Shown piece after piece: positions 44,690 through 56,315 of a stretch of DNA of 64,000 nucleotides. The notes under the pieces were generated by a model. That model searched no databases, was not told the origin of the DNA, and saw only the letters and a program-made list of their open reading frames with translations. Position 1 is the first letter of the stretch. Each line of letters starts with the position of its first letter. The position numbers and the translations under genes were made by a program. The stretch is from Galeopsis tetrahit (Eukaryota > Streptophyta > Magnoliopsida > Lamiales > Lamiaceae). Location: positions 13,840,677 to 13,904,676 of the forward strand of contig OY776124.1 in NCBI GenBank assembly GCA_963675135.1. The letters run 5' to 3'.

Positions 44690-45751
44690 TGTAAACACAA
44701 ATTCGTGAATTAAATATAAAAACGCGAAAATGGTAAACGATGTATTTAATTTCGGATTAAACCGAGTAATATTGCGGGTTACAATCTCTAATTTGTTCCT
44801 CTGATTCTCTCTTCTTGAACTTCTTGAATTTCTTGAGCTTTTGGAGCTGGATCCGCAGCCAAATCCTTTCCGATCTTGTATTTGGGGCTTTTATAACGTT
44901 AATCCAAAGGCTTAGCACCGTATTTTGTATTAAACGCCGAATTTAGGGACTTTTTGGATGAACGTCGTTGAAGATCGTTCTTGAACTTGGGACTTTGTAA
45001 CGTTAATCCAAGGGCTTGACGCCGTATTTTGGATTAAACATTGATTTTCGGGACTTTTCGGGACTTTTTTGGGACTTATCGGGACTTTTCCGTTTGAAGA
45101 TCCACAAAGAAACTTGAAGAAACGCCGAATCGAAGAGGCTTAGCACCTTGATCTCCACTCGAACACTGCTTCTTGCTGCTTTGCACGAAGAACGCCTTGA
45201 AGAAACGCCGAATCGAAGAGGTTTAGCACCTTGATCTCCACTCGAACACTGCTTCTTGCTGCTTTGCACGAAGAACGCCTTTGAAGCTCCTCCAACTGCT
45301 GAAGAACACTCTAAAATCTCTGCAGAGAATTTTAGAGCCTTGAATGCTTCTGATTTGTTGATGAAATGAATGAAATGAGGCCTCTATTTATAGGTGTAGA
45401 AACTAGGGTTTCTTATGGGCCAGGGATATATTTGTGCAAGTGGTTAGGGTTTAATTCAAATTTTGAATTACTTGGGCTAAGCATACTCTATTTGGGCTCA
45501 ATTTGATTTGTTGGACTTTAGAGGCCCATCTTCATTTACTGGACTTTAGAGGCCCGTCTTGATTTACTGGACTTTAAAGACCCGTCTTGATTTACCGGAC
45601 TTTAGAGGCCCGTCTTGATTTACCGGACTTTAGAGGCCCGTCTTGATTTACTGGACTTTAGAGGCCCGTCTTGATTTATTGGACTTTAGAGGCCCGTCTT
45701 GATTTACTGGACTTTAGAGGTCCAAAAGAATTTAAAATTTAGGTGTCTACA
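44690..45751 (-). repeat. TR-GAG 3' LTR (longer copy)
   Basis: TGTAAACACAAATTCG...GTGTCTACA. Contains an 83-bp tandem duplication (cttgaagaaacgccgaatcg, about 45111-45280) absent from the other LTR, and 7 full 28-bp units. A minus-strand TATA (tatttata on plus) lies at 45385-45392. Confidence 0.92.
45511..45735. repeat. 28-bp LTR minisatellite (7 units plus a partial)
   Basis: Unit tggactttagaggcccgtct plus tgatttac. The matching array in the other LTR (48419-48690) has 9 full units plus a partial. Confidence 0.9.
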
Positions 45752-45824
45752 AATGCCCCCTCGCATTTCGTTCACAAGAACGTTTGTCTTCGAAGTGGAC
45801 GAATTGCGAAATTATTTCAAATTA

Positions 45825-46065
45825 TGGAGCAACAAGCAATTTAGGCTCGTGCGTTTTTGGAGCATCAAGCAGTTTAGACTCGTGCGTTCTTGGAGCAACA
45901 AGCAGTTTAGACTCATGCATTTATGGAGCAACAAGCAATTTAGGCTCGTGCGTTCTTGGAGCAACAAGCAGTTTAGGCTCATGCGTTTATGGAGCAACAA
46001 GTAGTTTAGACTCATGCGTTCTTGGAGCAACAAGCAGTTTAGGCTCGTGCGTTTATGGAGCATAC
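45825..46065. repeat. 33-bp tandem repeat, about 7 units
   Basis: Unit ttggagcaacaagcagttta plus ggctcgtgcgttt, between the gag stop and the purine tract. 33 bp is 11 codons, so long frames stay open through it on both strands; these are not evidence of a gene. Confidence 0.88.
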
Positions 46066-46074
46066 TTGTTTTCT

Positions 46075-47613
46075 TTACGCGTAGTAGCGTTTAAAAAACA
46101 TTACATTCATGGGACCAATGTATACGCCGTCTTCATAAATCAATTTGTAGGCGCTATTTGCATAAACTTCCTTAATTTGATTGTCTTCAACTGTGACGTG
46201 ATTCGCCGTTGTTTCAGTTTCTTCTAGCAAGATCTTCCCTTCTTTGGCTAGTCGCATAATTTTATCTTTAAGTATAAAACAGTCTTGGGTTGAATGTCCT
46301 ACCAATCGATGGTACTTGCAATATTTGGGGTCGTCCGTTCGCCCAGCCTCATCGGGTCGTTTCATTTGTGGTAGTTCAATGAGATCATTCTTGATCAAGT
46401 CATCGAAAATTACGGGGATGTTAGAGTCTAGGAATGGATACTGCTTTTGTTGCAACTCTTTCAAAATCGTTTTCCTTTGCCCCCACTCTTGAGATAGTGG
46501 CCCTTCAAATCCACTTGTAGACATGCTCAACTCCATGTCATGAGCCTTAGTAGCCAAATCCTCGAATGATCTTGGTCGAATTGCTTGAAGGATATATCGA
46601 AGATCCCACTGCATTCCTTGGATGCACATCTCGATAGCTGAAGTTTCAGTCAATCTATCCTTACAATTTAGGCTTAGATTTCTCCATCGATTTATGTAAT
46701 CGATCACCGGCTCTTCCTTTGATTGACAAGTGTTCGTCAATTCAAGCATGCTAACCGTTCTACGAGTGCTGTAAAATCGATTGAGAAATTCTTGTTCCAT
46801 TTGCTCCCAACTGTCTATCGAACTGGCCTCCAAATCGATGTACCAATCGAATGCATTGTCCTTTAAAGAGCGCACGAATTGCTTCACCAAATGATCTCCA
46901 TACGTGCCAGCATTGTTGCAGGTCTCCACGAAGTGAGCAATATGTTGCTTTGGATTACCCTTGCCATCGAACTGCTGTAACTTTGGAGGTTGATAACCAG
47001 CTGGCATCTTCAAACTGTCAATCCTCTTCGTGTAAGGCTTTATGTAGGTGAATGAAGACTTAGGACTTTCCTCGAACTTATCTTTGATCGCCCCGAATAT
47101 GATTTCTTTTAGCCGGTCAATGGGCACCAAACCATCGGGAGAAACTTGTAACTCCTTAAGAGTTGGGTGAATTTCCATCTACTGACGTTCACCAGACATC
47201 TCAACATCATGTCCTTCGACTTGCTTTCCCTTTGCACGACTTGACTGCCCGTTGTCTGCGTTGCTCATCAGCTTAGCAATCTGAGCATCCTGTTCTTGGA
47301 CATGTTTTGTGAGTCCTTCTATGGCTCTAGTCAAGCTTGTCAATTGCTCCTCAACAGTCGTGGCATTTGTCGCCATTGCTGAAGCTGCACTTGAATCTAA
47401 TGTTCTAGTCGTGGAATGAGTAGGGGAACATGCTGCACTGTTCTCCTCGTTCAAAGTGTTGGGTAGTGGACCCTCTACCGTAGCCTTCTCTGAAGAAGCG
47501 AATGACTTGGAGCTTCTTGACATACTCCTCGTGACTACGTTCACGTCTTCAAAGTCAAGACCAACTGATCCGGATGCAACACCTCTCTTGATCTTTATCT
47601 TGATTGGTGTCAT
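46075..47613 (-). pseudogene. TR-GAG gag protein, one internal stop
   Basis: Likely start at ATG 47613 (MTPIKIKIKRG). The N-terminal part has VTRSMSRSSKSF and a predicted coiled coil (TVEEQLTSLTRAIEGLTKHV), ending GERQ then TAG at 47179-47181. It resumes in the same frame MEIHPTLKELQVSPDGLVP. The retrotransposon gag core follows: FVETCNNAGTYGDHLVKQFV, NAFDWYIDLEASSIDSWEQM, EFLNRFYSTRRTVSMLELTN and EEPVIDYINRWRNLSLNCKD. A variant zinc knuckle (CKYHRLVGHSTQDC, CX2HX4HX4C-like) lies near residue 285 of the second ORF. It would package RNA in gypsy-like particles. No protease follows. Confidence 0.88.
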
Positions 47614-47680
47614 CGTCGTGACTTGTTTGCTTGAAGAGTAGAGATGAGAGGTAGAGATTGTCCCACCGGGCGTGCCAATT

Positions 47681-48715
47681 TGTAAACACAAATTCGTGAA
47701 TTAAATATAAAAACGCGAAAATGGTAAACGATGTATTTAATTTCGGATTAAACCGAGTAATATTGCGGGTTACAATATCTAATTTGTTCCTCTGATTCTC
47801 TCTTCTTGAACTTCTTGAATTTCTTGAGCTTTTGGAGCTGGATCCGCAGCCAAATCCTTTTCGATCTTGTATTTGAGGCTTTTATAACGTTAATCCAAAG
47901 GCTTAGCACCGTATTTTGTATTAAACGCCGAATTTAGGGACTTTTTGGATGAACGTCGTTGAAGATCGTTCTTGAACTTGGGACTTTGTAACGTTAATCC
48001 AAGGGCTTGACGCCGTATTTTGGATTAAACATTGATTTTCGGGACTTTTCGGGACTTTTTTGGGACTTATCGGGACTTTTCCGTTTGAAGATCCACGAAG
48101 AACCTTGAAGAAACGCCGAATCGAAGAGGCTTAGCACCTTGATCTCTACTCGAACACTGCTTCTTGCTGCTTTGCACGAAGAACGCCTTTGAAGCTCCTC
48201 CGACTGCTGAAGAACACTCTAAAATCTCTGCAGAGAATTTTAGAGCCTTGAATGCTTCTGATTTGTTGATGAAATGAATGAAATGATGCCTCTATTTATA
48301 GGTGTAGAAACTAGGGTTTCTTATGGGCCAGGGAGATATTTGTGCAAGTGGTTAGGGTTTAATTCAAATTTTGAATTACTTGGGCTAAGAATACTCTATT
48401 TGGGCTCAATTTGATTTGTTGGACTTTAGAGGCCCATCTTCATTTACTGGACTTTAGAGGCCCGTCTTGATTTACTGGACTTTAAAGGCCCGTCTTGATT
48501 TACCGGACTTTAGAGGCCCGTCTTGATTTACCGGACTTTAGAGGCCCATCTTGATTTACCGGACTTTAGAGGCCCGTCTTGATTTACCGGACTTTAGAGG
48601 CCCGTCTTGATTTACTGGACTTTAGAGGTCCGTCTTGATTTACTGGACTTTAGAGGCCCGTCTTGATTTACTGGACTTTAGAGGTCCAAAAGAATTTAAA
48701 ATTTAGGTGTCTACA
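47681..48715 (-). repeat. TR-GAG 5' LTR
   Basis: 1,035 bp. On the minus strand transcription would start here. Carries nine full 28-bp units and lacks the 83-bp duplication seen in the other LTR. Confidence 0.92.
48293..48300 (-). promoter_or_regulatory. TATA box in TR-GAG 5' LTR
   Basis: TATAAATA on the minus strand, followed by gaggcatcat; the same box is kept in the other LTR at 45385-45392. Confidence 0.55.
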
Positions 48716-48767
48716 ACATGGACACAATTTTTGAATGCAAATAGTACTTCCATACATAATATTATTA

Positions 48768-49119
48768 GGGTTAATTGCAAATTAAATCACCACCTTTTTC
48801 TGAATTGCAATTTAATCTAAATTTTTGAATAATTGCAAATAAAATCACCACCTTTCAATTTTGTTGCAATTTAAACTTCTTGATAGTTTCATTTGTGCCC
48901 TAATCTAACGTATCTAGGTTATGTGACACCTCCTTAATGATACAACGTTGTTTTTTATTTCGATCTAATCTCGAAACGTTAAATTCGGACACAAATGGTA
49001 TTGTCTAGAAGTTTAAATCGCAACAAAATTGAAAGGTGGTGATTTTATTTGCAATTATTCAAAAGTTTAGATTAAATTGCAATGCAGAGAAAGATGGTGA
49101 TTTAATTTGCAATTAACTC
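48768..49119. mobile_element. Mutator-type foldback MITE, 9-bp TSD
   Basis: 352 bp, arms of about 110 bp starting GGGTTAATTGCAAATTAAAT and ending with its inverse. Flanks are ATATTATTA on both sides (48759-48767 and 49120-49128). Subterminal aaaatcaccacctttcaattt is also mirrored. Confidence 0.92.
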
Positions 49120-49128
49120 ATATTATTA

Positions 49129-50470
49129 TGTAGTGCAGAAATCAAAAGCTGTCCATACAATTTTGCTGAAATTAATTTTTGAAATCGGAAATTCAGCTAG
49201 AATTAGATGCTAGTTGTTGTGAGTTGTGTGGTTTATGTAACACTTTTCTAGTTACTTCTATCTTTTTTCAGAACTCTCATAGAAGAGAACTAGAAATTAA
49301 ATATATGCTTGAACCATATAAATGAAGTTAAATATTTGAGTAATCAGAGGTAGATAAATGATTTTACAGCTTTTGACCATAGTTTAAAAAATCGTCAATT
49401 ATGTTCACTCTACTAAATAGTTATGTTCACTCTACTAAATAGATATCTAATGTGCTCAAGAGAAGATATTTTAGTTCAAAAACAAATTATATCTGGAAGT
49501 ATACATTTTAGGTTTCTGATGACGCTAAAAATCATCGCTTTAAACAAGATTAGTCAATGTCAAACTTCTTAATTGATGTTATGTAAAACTACACTATGTT
49601 TATTTTCTTCCATATTTATTTATTAAATTTTGTCATGAAAATAATAAAAAACGTATGAATATAAGAGTGCTTTTGATAAAATGAGCAAATATTTTAACTG
49701 AAACATACTCAACACGTAAACCATCAAAACTTATTTTTCGACTGCGACAATAAGCTACAATGCGAGCTATTCAACATACTATGATGATATAATCAATCAT
49801 AGAGGAAAAATAATAGATTCAAATGTTCTATTTAAGTGTGAACTGTGATTTGATAAAATGTGTTACGAATGGGATAGTCCATATCCGAGTCGTTTTATAA
49901 AGATACTAAATTTGGAGTCCGTGAAATTGATATAATAGTAATTAATGTTAATGGTCGCTGAAAGCATGACTCGATTTATTGATCTTATTAAAAATTAATT
50001 CCAATTTAATTATTTGTTTTTATTCAGTTTGATGATTCTTATTCTCATTATTATTACTTATATTATTATGCGTGTACTCTAAATTTTTTGTTGGTAGGGA
50101 TTGCAAATGAGGATTGCTTGGAGAGATAAATCACGTGCTTACCTCCATTTCTAAATGCCTTCTCCATTTGCAATTACTCTTAACAATTTTTTTTTAAACG
50201 CATATAATAATAATGACAATAAGAATTATCAAATTGAGGATACAAATAATTAAATTGAAAAAAAAGATTAACACTAACATAAACTTAATCATGCTCACAT
50301 AAACCGTTGTGGAAAATGGTTGGAAGTTTTCAGCGAACATTAACATTAATATCATATCAATTTCGTACATTATCAAACGACTCGTTGATATACACTCTCT
50401 TGTTCCTAATAACTTTACCAAATCACAACATTTAAATCTATTATTCCTTCTCTTATGTTTTGATGGCTTA
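49129..50470. other. Intergenic DNA
   Basis: ttatgttcactctactaaatag is repeated twice at about 49397-49441. The rest is AT-rich without a recognisable gene or element. Confidence 0.5.
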
Positions 50471-50746
50471 CTTATCTCCGTCCCATATACTTGAAGGCCC
50501 AAACCAATTGGGCACGTGTTTTAATAAATGAATTGTTTATTAATATTGTGTAAGATAAAGTGGGGTAGTAAAAATTTTTCAATTTTATAAATAGTACGGA
50601 GTAATAAAGTAGTGACATTTATTGTAATATTGTGATGTTTTAAGGGAAATGTTTAAAAGTGTTTTTGCTATTTTAAATAATGTGTATTCAAGTATAGGAC
50701 GCCCAAAATGGTAAAATATGTCTTCAAGTATGAAATGAGGGGGGAG
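50471..50746. mobile_element. Stowaway-like MITE
   Basis: Left cttatctccgtcccatatac, right tatgaaatgaggggggag, inner acttgaag and cttcaagt inverted, TA on both sides. Confidence 0.7.
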
Positions 50747-50790
50747 TAGTATATTTGTAGTTAACAGTGGGGTCCATATGTGATACGGAG

Positions 50791-51269
50791 TAGGAGTGTG
50801 CACCGGTCTAAAACCGGACCGGACCGGGATCGGTTTGGATCGGGACCGGAATCTTACCAAAAGGTCGGACCGGAGACCGGACCCGGTCCGGGTTTGGACC
50901 GAATTTTTTTTTTTAATTTATGGAAGCAAGAACAAGATTGATGAATTTGTGTATGAAAATTAAAGTTTTTGCTCTTCATTACGTCAATGCGAATTTTATT
51001 TACATTGTTATTAATGATCTTTTGACCCTAAAAATAAATTAAATATTTGTAAACAATGTAATAAGATCTCTACACATTTTCACCAATTACTTGGTTTTGA
51101 AAAATAATTGAGAGTGCATTAGTAAAAAAATATAAAAAAAATTAAAAAAAAAAAAATTCCGGTCCAAACCGATCTGAACCGGAAGACCGGAATCCAAAAT
51201 TTCCCGGACCGGAATCTAACCGATCGGTCCGATTCCGATCCTGGACCGATTTATTTTTGAACACTCCTA
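50791..51269. mobile_element. hAT MITE, second copy of the CCGGTCC family
   Basis: 479 bp, TAGGAGTGTGCACCGG on the left and GAACACTCCTA on the right, flanks ATACGGAG and ATACAGAG (7 of 8). Shares interior sequence (gatgaatttgtgtatg, ttattaatg) with the copy at 23910-24601. Confidence 0.85.
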
Positions 51270-51409
51270 ATACAGAGTATAACTTTTTTGCTACCATCAT
51301 TAAGGCCCAATTGTTTTCAGACGCTTAAATTTAATATAAAAAAAAGAAAACAGTTAAAATCAATAATCAATTAAACAAGATAGGGAAGAAAATGTGTACT
51401 CTCATAATA

Positions 51410-51652
51410 CTTCATTCATCCCATAATTGTTTGCACATTTACCTCATTTGTCCTTGCTTGCACATCCTTAAAAGAAAACTACATTTTTATAATATTTACA
51501 CACAATACCATTACTTTTACACTCATTTCAACCACTCTCTTTATTTTATTCATATAATTTTACGAAATTATTCCTCAACACTCCACTCATTACAATTATA
51601 TCTTAAAAAATGTGCCCATTTTGTTTTGCAAACACTAATGGGACGAAGGGTG
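51410..51652. mobile_element. Stowaway-like MITE
   Basis: Left cttcattcatcccataattg, right actaatgggacgaagggtg, TA on both sides; inner ttgcacat and ttgcaaac roughly inverted. Confidence 0.65.
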
Positions 51653-53526
51653 TATCAGTTGGACCTTTTAAATTGACGTAAGAGTCCATGTGAATATGAT
51701 TATAGATGTGTTTGTGGAGGATTAATAACCAACCTTGTTTGAAGTGATCATCTTTTTAATCATCGGGAATCTTCTGAAACTCAACTTCACAAATCTGTAA
51801 GTATTCATGGGCAAAATTCTTTTGAAACAAAATTATTTTTTAAACTTCACTGGATGAGTCACTCTCTAAATAAGTGTGTATGAATTGGATTGGTGTCATA
51901 TTTGTAAAATGTACTACTCACTGAATATTTTAGATGATCCACTGCCACATATATAATCTAGTATGTGATAATTCGGGCGTCACATGAACTAGAATATCTT
52001 CTTTTGAGTTCGATCGTCAGATAATTGGAGATTTTGATTCTCTTAATATAATCTGTACCAATCAATATTGGGAGTCGTAGTTATATCTAATTTCTTGTTC
52101 TCTATCATCCATGAGAGGAAAGTGTTGCATAAATTAACATAACTAGCATTCTGCATTCGATGGGGCTGGCTCTCTGCATGCGGGTATATATATATATATA
52201 TGATGTTTACTTGCAAATATATATTTAGATGGTTTATGGTCATTTAAAATGAAGTTGACGATTTTGAATTGTAAATTGTAATTAAAGAGTAGTTTTGGAC
52301 TTTTATCTTGCAAGAAATGCACGGTTTTACTCATCTTCTACACAACCACTCCTTATCACCATATATACAAGGCCTTGATTCTATGTTTGATCTAGCTGCA
52401 TTTCATCCTTCTTGAGAATGCTTTTGCCATTTTCAAGAAAAAACACTTTTTTCCTATTTTGTACTCCCTAGTATTTATTTAGAATTAATTGAAATCTTGT
52501 TTTTCAAGGTTTTAGTTTTTCTTGTCAAAGGATGAACAAAACATCTTTGGTAAAACTAAAATGTCAAATGCATATATTTTTTAAAAAATTGGTAAATACT
52601 CTAAACTAAATAATATCTAAAATAAGGTGGTAATTCTTTTTGCCAACCACGATCTACTTTTATATCTTTTCAAATTAGAAGAGATCAGGCATTTAACCGA
52701 ATGCCTTTTTAGTTATTGATGAAAATAAAATTTTAATTATAAGATCCGCACCCAATTTTTATGTAGAGAAGGGTATTGAAATTATTGTTGTTGTTTTTCT
52801 TTCTTTTCAACTTTATGATTTTATTTATTTTTTATTAATTTGTTCATTAATTTTTGCTCCTCTAGTTTCATAATTTAGGTAGATTTTTTTTTTCTCAAAT
52901 AAATTTATTTATATACATTCACTAGAGCTTTTGATCATATTCAAACGTGTTTTGAAGCAAAGGTTCAAATAGTAAAATAGAGATTTGTATCATAATAATT
53001 CTGTCTCACACACTACTTTATTTTAAACTTATAATAATAACAAGATTTTGCAAAATCTGCTAGGATAAACTAAACCTTTGAATAAATGCAATTCATATAT
53101 TTCATTTTTTGTGTTTCATCATGCTGGATCTTTAATACGTGTTGTCCTCACTATTATGAGAAGTTAATTATTTTTGACATGACACATGTCAATAAAGTAG
53201 ACAATGAAGTACCAAAAGTGACATAAGTGATCTCATTCTCGCTAAAGCTACCTCGTTCTTGAAAGAAGATACTGTTATTATGTTACTTGGTTTAAATATT
53301 AGATGGATATCAGCCTGTTATTTCTGTATAATGCATAGGCCCCATGTAAAAGATAGAAATCCTTCACTATTTTGGTTTTTGGAAAATGTTAGATGAACTA
53401 ATTTAGGATGTGAAGTTGTTCCAGGCCCAATTTGATAGGGTAGATTAATTCAAAATAAGTGAATACTTAGGCCTAAAGACACATAATTTGCAATTCATTT
53501 TGGGTCAGTTGAGATATTTGGACCTG
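51653..53526. other. Intergenic DNA
   Basis: A short (TA)n tract at 52185-52202. No ORF with coding character and no element ends were found. Confidence 0.5.
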
Positions 53527-53531
53527 ACTAT

Positions 53532-55157
53532 TGATTAGTGTGAAAATTGCTTGAAATTCATGTGTTTATTTTGCATATTTTTGAGGATTTTGTTGCATTA
53601 TTCATACTAAATTGACTAATTGCACTTGAAATGAGAAAGGTATGTGTTTTGCTATTTTTTTTAGGTAAATTGAACTTATTTGGAAGCAAAATACGTGTCT
53701 GAGAATTCATGAAGTCAAGAAGATAATTGCACCATTGGATGCGTCTCGAAAAAATGAGTGAGATGGAAAAAAAAATCAAGTCAATCGGAGGTCGGAAGCT
53801 CAAGATATGATCGAAACAAGAAAGTGTGAAGCTGAAATTGATTCCACTCGGGCAGCCGAGTCAACCCACTCGGTTGACCGAGTGAAATCTGCTTCCAGGT
53901 CAGTTTCTGGACTTCCAACTCACTCGGTTGACCGAGTCAACTTGCTGATGCGCGAAAATTCGAGAATTTTAAAGGATTTCAAGGGCCTAAGTGCAAATCT
54001 CGTCTCAAGTATTCTTCCAAGCTATAAATAGCTCCTCAATCGGATTGTTTAGGAGGATTGGCCTCACTTTCACACACTCAAACCCTAGATTGCTCTCTTA
54101 GGTAGATTTTTACATATTTTACAAGTTTCATTCCATAGATTAGTTTCAAATTTAGTATTTAAGTTGGGTTCTTGAAGATTTTGGCTACATTCACTTGTAA
54201 TATTCTAGATTGTTGAAGAAATATCAAGGTGACTTCCACCCAAACTCTATTTTGTTATATTATTGATATTTTTATGTCTTTTTCTAGTTCTCTTGTTGTT
54301 TTAGCCATGGGTGTTTCATCAAACACCATGTGTTAAGCTTTTTATGCTTTGGGTGTTTGAAACCATGTGAATATTTACTGTTAAAATTGTTTATGCTTTG
54401 ATTATTGTTGCTTCTCTTATTGAGTTTTATTGGTGCTTTGTGTGTTAACTTCTATTAATCCATATTTTGAGGCATGTTTAGCGTAGACGAGAGTTACATG
54501 AACATGTGTAAATTTATGGTGTGAGTTGATTGGTATACAAATGCGTTTATTATACTTTTAATTCGTCGAGAGAGAGTTAATCGTATTAGAAACCCCATTA
54601 AGAGACGTTAATTACTTGAATGGTTATTTGAGTAGTTGGTGAGGATTAGGAAGAGGTCTTATTACCGGGTTTGGGAACACCTTAGACGTAAGGCTATAGT
54701 ACCCGAGGGGAAACAATTTTCATCCTAGCATCTTGATGCTCTTAGCAAGTCCAAATTGAACCATAAAAACGGTATAAACAATCTCACTCGATTTCACTAG
54801 GTAGAGAACACCTGAAGCATTCCCAACCTTTGCACTTCTACGAATTTAGATTCGTAGTTATTCTTTACTTTAATTGTCATTTTCTCATTTTAGTAGTTAA
54901 TTTTACTCATTAGGATTGTGTTTAGTTTAATTTATTGTCTTTAGATTATTATTTAGCTTTAGTTTTGCATCCAGCTCCCGAAATCGTAGCTACATTAGGT
55001 ATGACAACACACTACTCTAGGGATTCATTGCACTAACCCACCTCCCATGGTTCGATACTACTTGGTCGAAATACTTACGTGTATACTACTACGATCCCAT
55101 ATGCTTGAGGGGAAGTAGTTAGTCAAATAAGTTGTACTAAAAATTCGTTCAAGTCAA
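53532..55157 (+). repeat. Athila-like 5' LTR
   Basis: 1,626 bp. Contains palindromic ctcggttgaccgag motifs (about 53868 and 53922) and a TATA box at 54023-54030. Confidence 0.92.
54023..54030 (+). promoter_or_regulatory. TATA box of the Athila-like LTR
   Basis: TATAAATA preceded by ccaagc, kept in the other LTR near 58613. This is the likely LTR promoter. Confidence 0.55.
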
Positions 55158-55175
55158 TGGCGCCGTTGCCGGGGA
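55158..55175 (+). other. Primer-binding site
   Basis: TGGCGCCGTTGCCGGGGA begins immediately after the LTR; this is the well-known primer site of Athila/Tat-type gypsy elements (usually assigned to Asp tRNA). Confidence 0.85.
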
Positions 55176-55364
55176 GGTGACGTAGTGCTATAAGTGGGAC
55201 TTAGAGTTAGTTGAGTACTAGTGTTAGCTACATTACTTGTTTTATTTTGTTTTCTTTTTATTTTGAAAATTTTGATACTTTGACATTTTGTAGGTGTGAA
55301 CTTCATCTACTAGATGGATGGATATAATTAACACCCGTGTAATCATTGTTATGATCCACATTGT

Positions 55365-56315
55365 ATGATTTATCCTCCACAACATGTAGATATGGGATAC
55401 GATAATTGGAGGAACTTTGATTATAACTATCATATGCAACAAGTTCCCATCTATTATCAAGATTGTCGGAATGAAGAAGCATCACCTCCTCCTCAACACT
55501 CATATCCACCGTATCCATATCCTCCCCCACCACCTGAAGAGGAGAATCTTCCACCTCCTCATCCACATATGGAGGAACCTTGCTTTGAATTTCATGGAGT
55601 TTTTGAAGGAAATTGGTATGATAGTGAGAGGAGCTTTGAGTACGATTATCAAATGCAACAAGCTCCATCTCATTATCAAGAGTGGGGAATCAAAGAGGAA
55701 AAGACTCGGAATGGAGAAGGGAAGTCCTCTACTGATGTGCTCCTTGCACTCATCTTGAAAAAGATGGATGCAAGTGAAAAGAGGATGGAAATAAATGATA
55801 AGAGGATGAAAGCGATAGAATTTCAACTTGGACAATTGGTCATCACCATGAAAGAACTAGAAGAAGATGGTGACCAAAGTGAGTATGAGGTTGAAGATGT
55901 CAAGCTTATTGTCAAAAGAGATGAAGAGGAATGTCCTTTGACGGACATGAGCAACAAAGAACAAGAAAATCAAGAAGCATCACAAGACGAGTTGAAGAGC
56001 GAAATGAGCATTTCTAAACCTTTTAACTTTTCAATTTACTCTTTAATTGATATTGATGCTTCTATTGATTTCATTTTACCTCTTGATCACTTTGATTCAA
56101 AGAAAGAACTTGAGAAGAGCTTGGTCAACCTTGAAGAAAGAGGAAAGAAATGGAAAGGATTGAAGTTGAAAGAGCAAGAGGAACAATCATCAATGAAAGT
56201 ATGGAAGAAACATATGGATGATTGGTCTTCCATTCATAAGAGTGTCCTTGAGTTTGAAGCTCAAAGGTTGAAATACAATGGGAAGGAGGACCGATATCCA
56301 TGGCCTTTCCGATGA
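55365..56315 (+). CDS. Athila-like element ORF, gag-tail-like, 316 aa
   Basis: Uninterrupted from ATG 55365 to TGA 56313-56315. The N-terminal half has two copies of a Tyr/Gln module (FDYNYHMQQVPIYYQD near residue 18, FEYDYQMQQAPSHYQE near 90) separated by a Pro-rich linker (YPPYPYPPPPPEEENLPPP). The middle (about 120-175) is a likely coiled coil: LALILKKMDASEKRMEINDK then FQLGQLVITMKELEED, similar in style to the QIGQL segment of Athila gag C-termini. The C-terminal third is Lys/Glu-rich. No Retrotrans_gag core, zinc knuckle or enzyme motif. It might still be a trans-acting RNA-binding or assembly partner; function unknown. Confidence 0.65.
   Translation: MIYPPQHVDMGYDNWRNFDYNYHMQQVPIYYQDCRNEEASPPPQHSYPPYPYPPPPPEEENLPPPHPHMEEPCFEFHGVFEGNWYDSERSFEYDYQMQQAPSHYQEWGIKEEKTRNGEGKSSTDVLLALILKKMDASEKRMEINDKRMKAIEFQLGQLVITMKELEEDGDQSEYEVEDVKLIVKRDEEECPLTDMSNKEQENQEASQDELKSEMSISKPFNFSIYSLIDIDASIDFILPLDHFDSKKELEKSLVNLEERGKKWKGLKLKEQEEQSSMKVWKKHMDDWSSIHKSVLEFEAQRLKYNGKEDRYPWPFR

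Larger units (their letters stand above)
44690..48715 (-). mobile_element. Gag-only gypsy element (TR-GAG type)
   Basis: 4,026 bp with LTRs of 1,062 and 1,035 bp, perfect TSD ACATG (44685-44689 and 48716-48720). The 1.9-kb interior encodes only a gag on the minus strand; protease, RT and integrase are absent. A primer-site candidate, TTGGCACGCCCGGTGGGAC on the minus strand, directly follows the 5' LTR, and a purine tract GCGAGGGGGC precedes the 3' LTR. It must depend on an autonomous gypsy relative for replication. Confidence 0.92.

Noticed and set aside
45699..46227. Open frames of 83-147 aa on both strands over the 33-bp array
   Set aside because: Explained by the repeat length being a multiple of three, not by coding selection.
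45511..48690. CRISPR-like regular repeats (28-bp units)
   Set aside because: The units are contiguous with no unique spacers and lie in LTRs of a plant retroelement; this is a minisatellite.
52185..52202. (TA)n tract as origin or matrix-attachment site
   Set aside because: A simple microsatellite with no supporting context.
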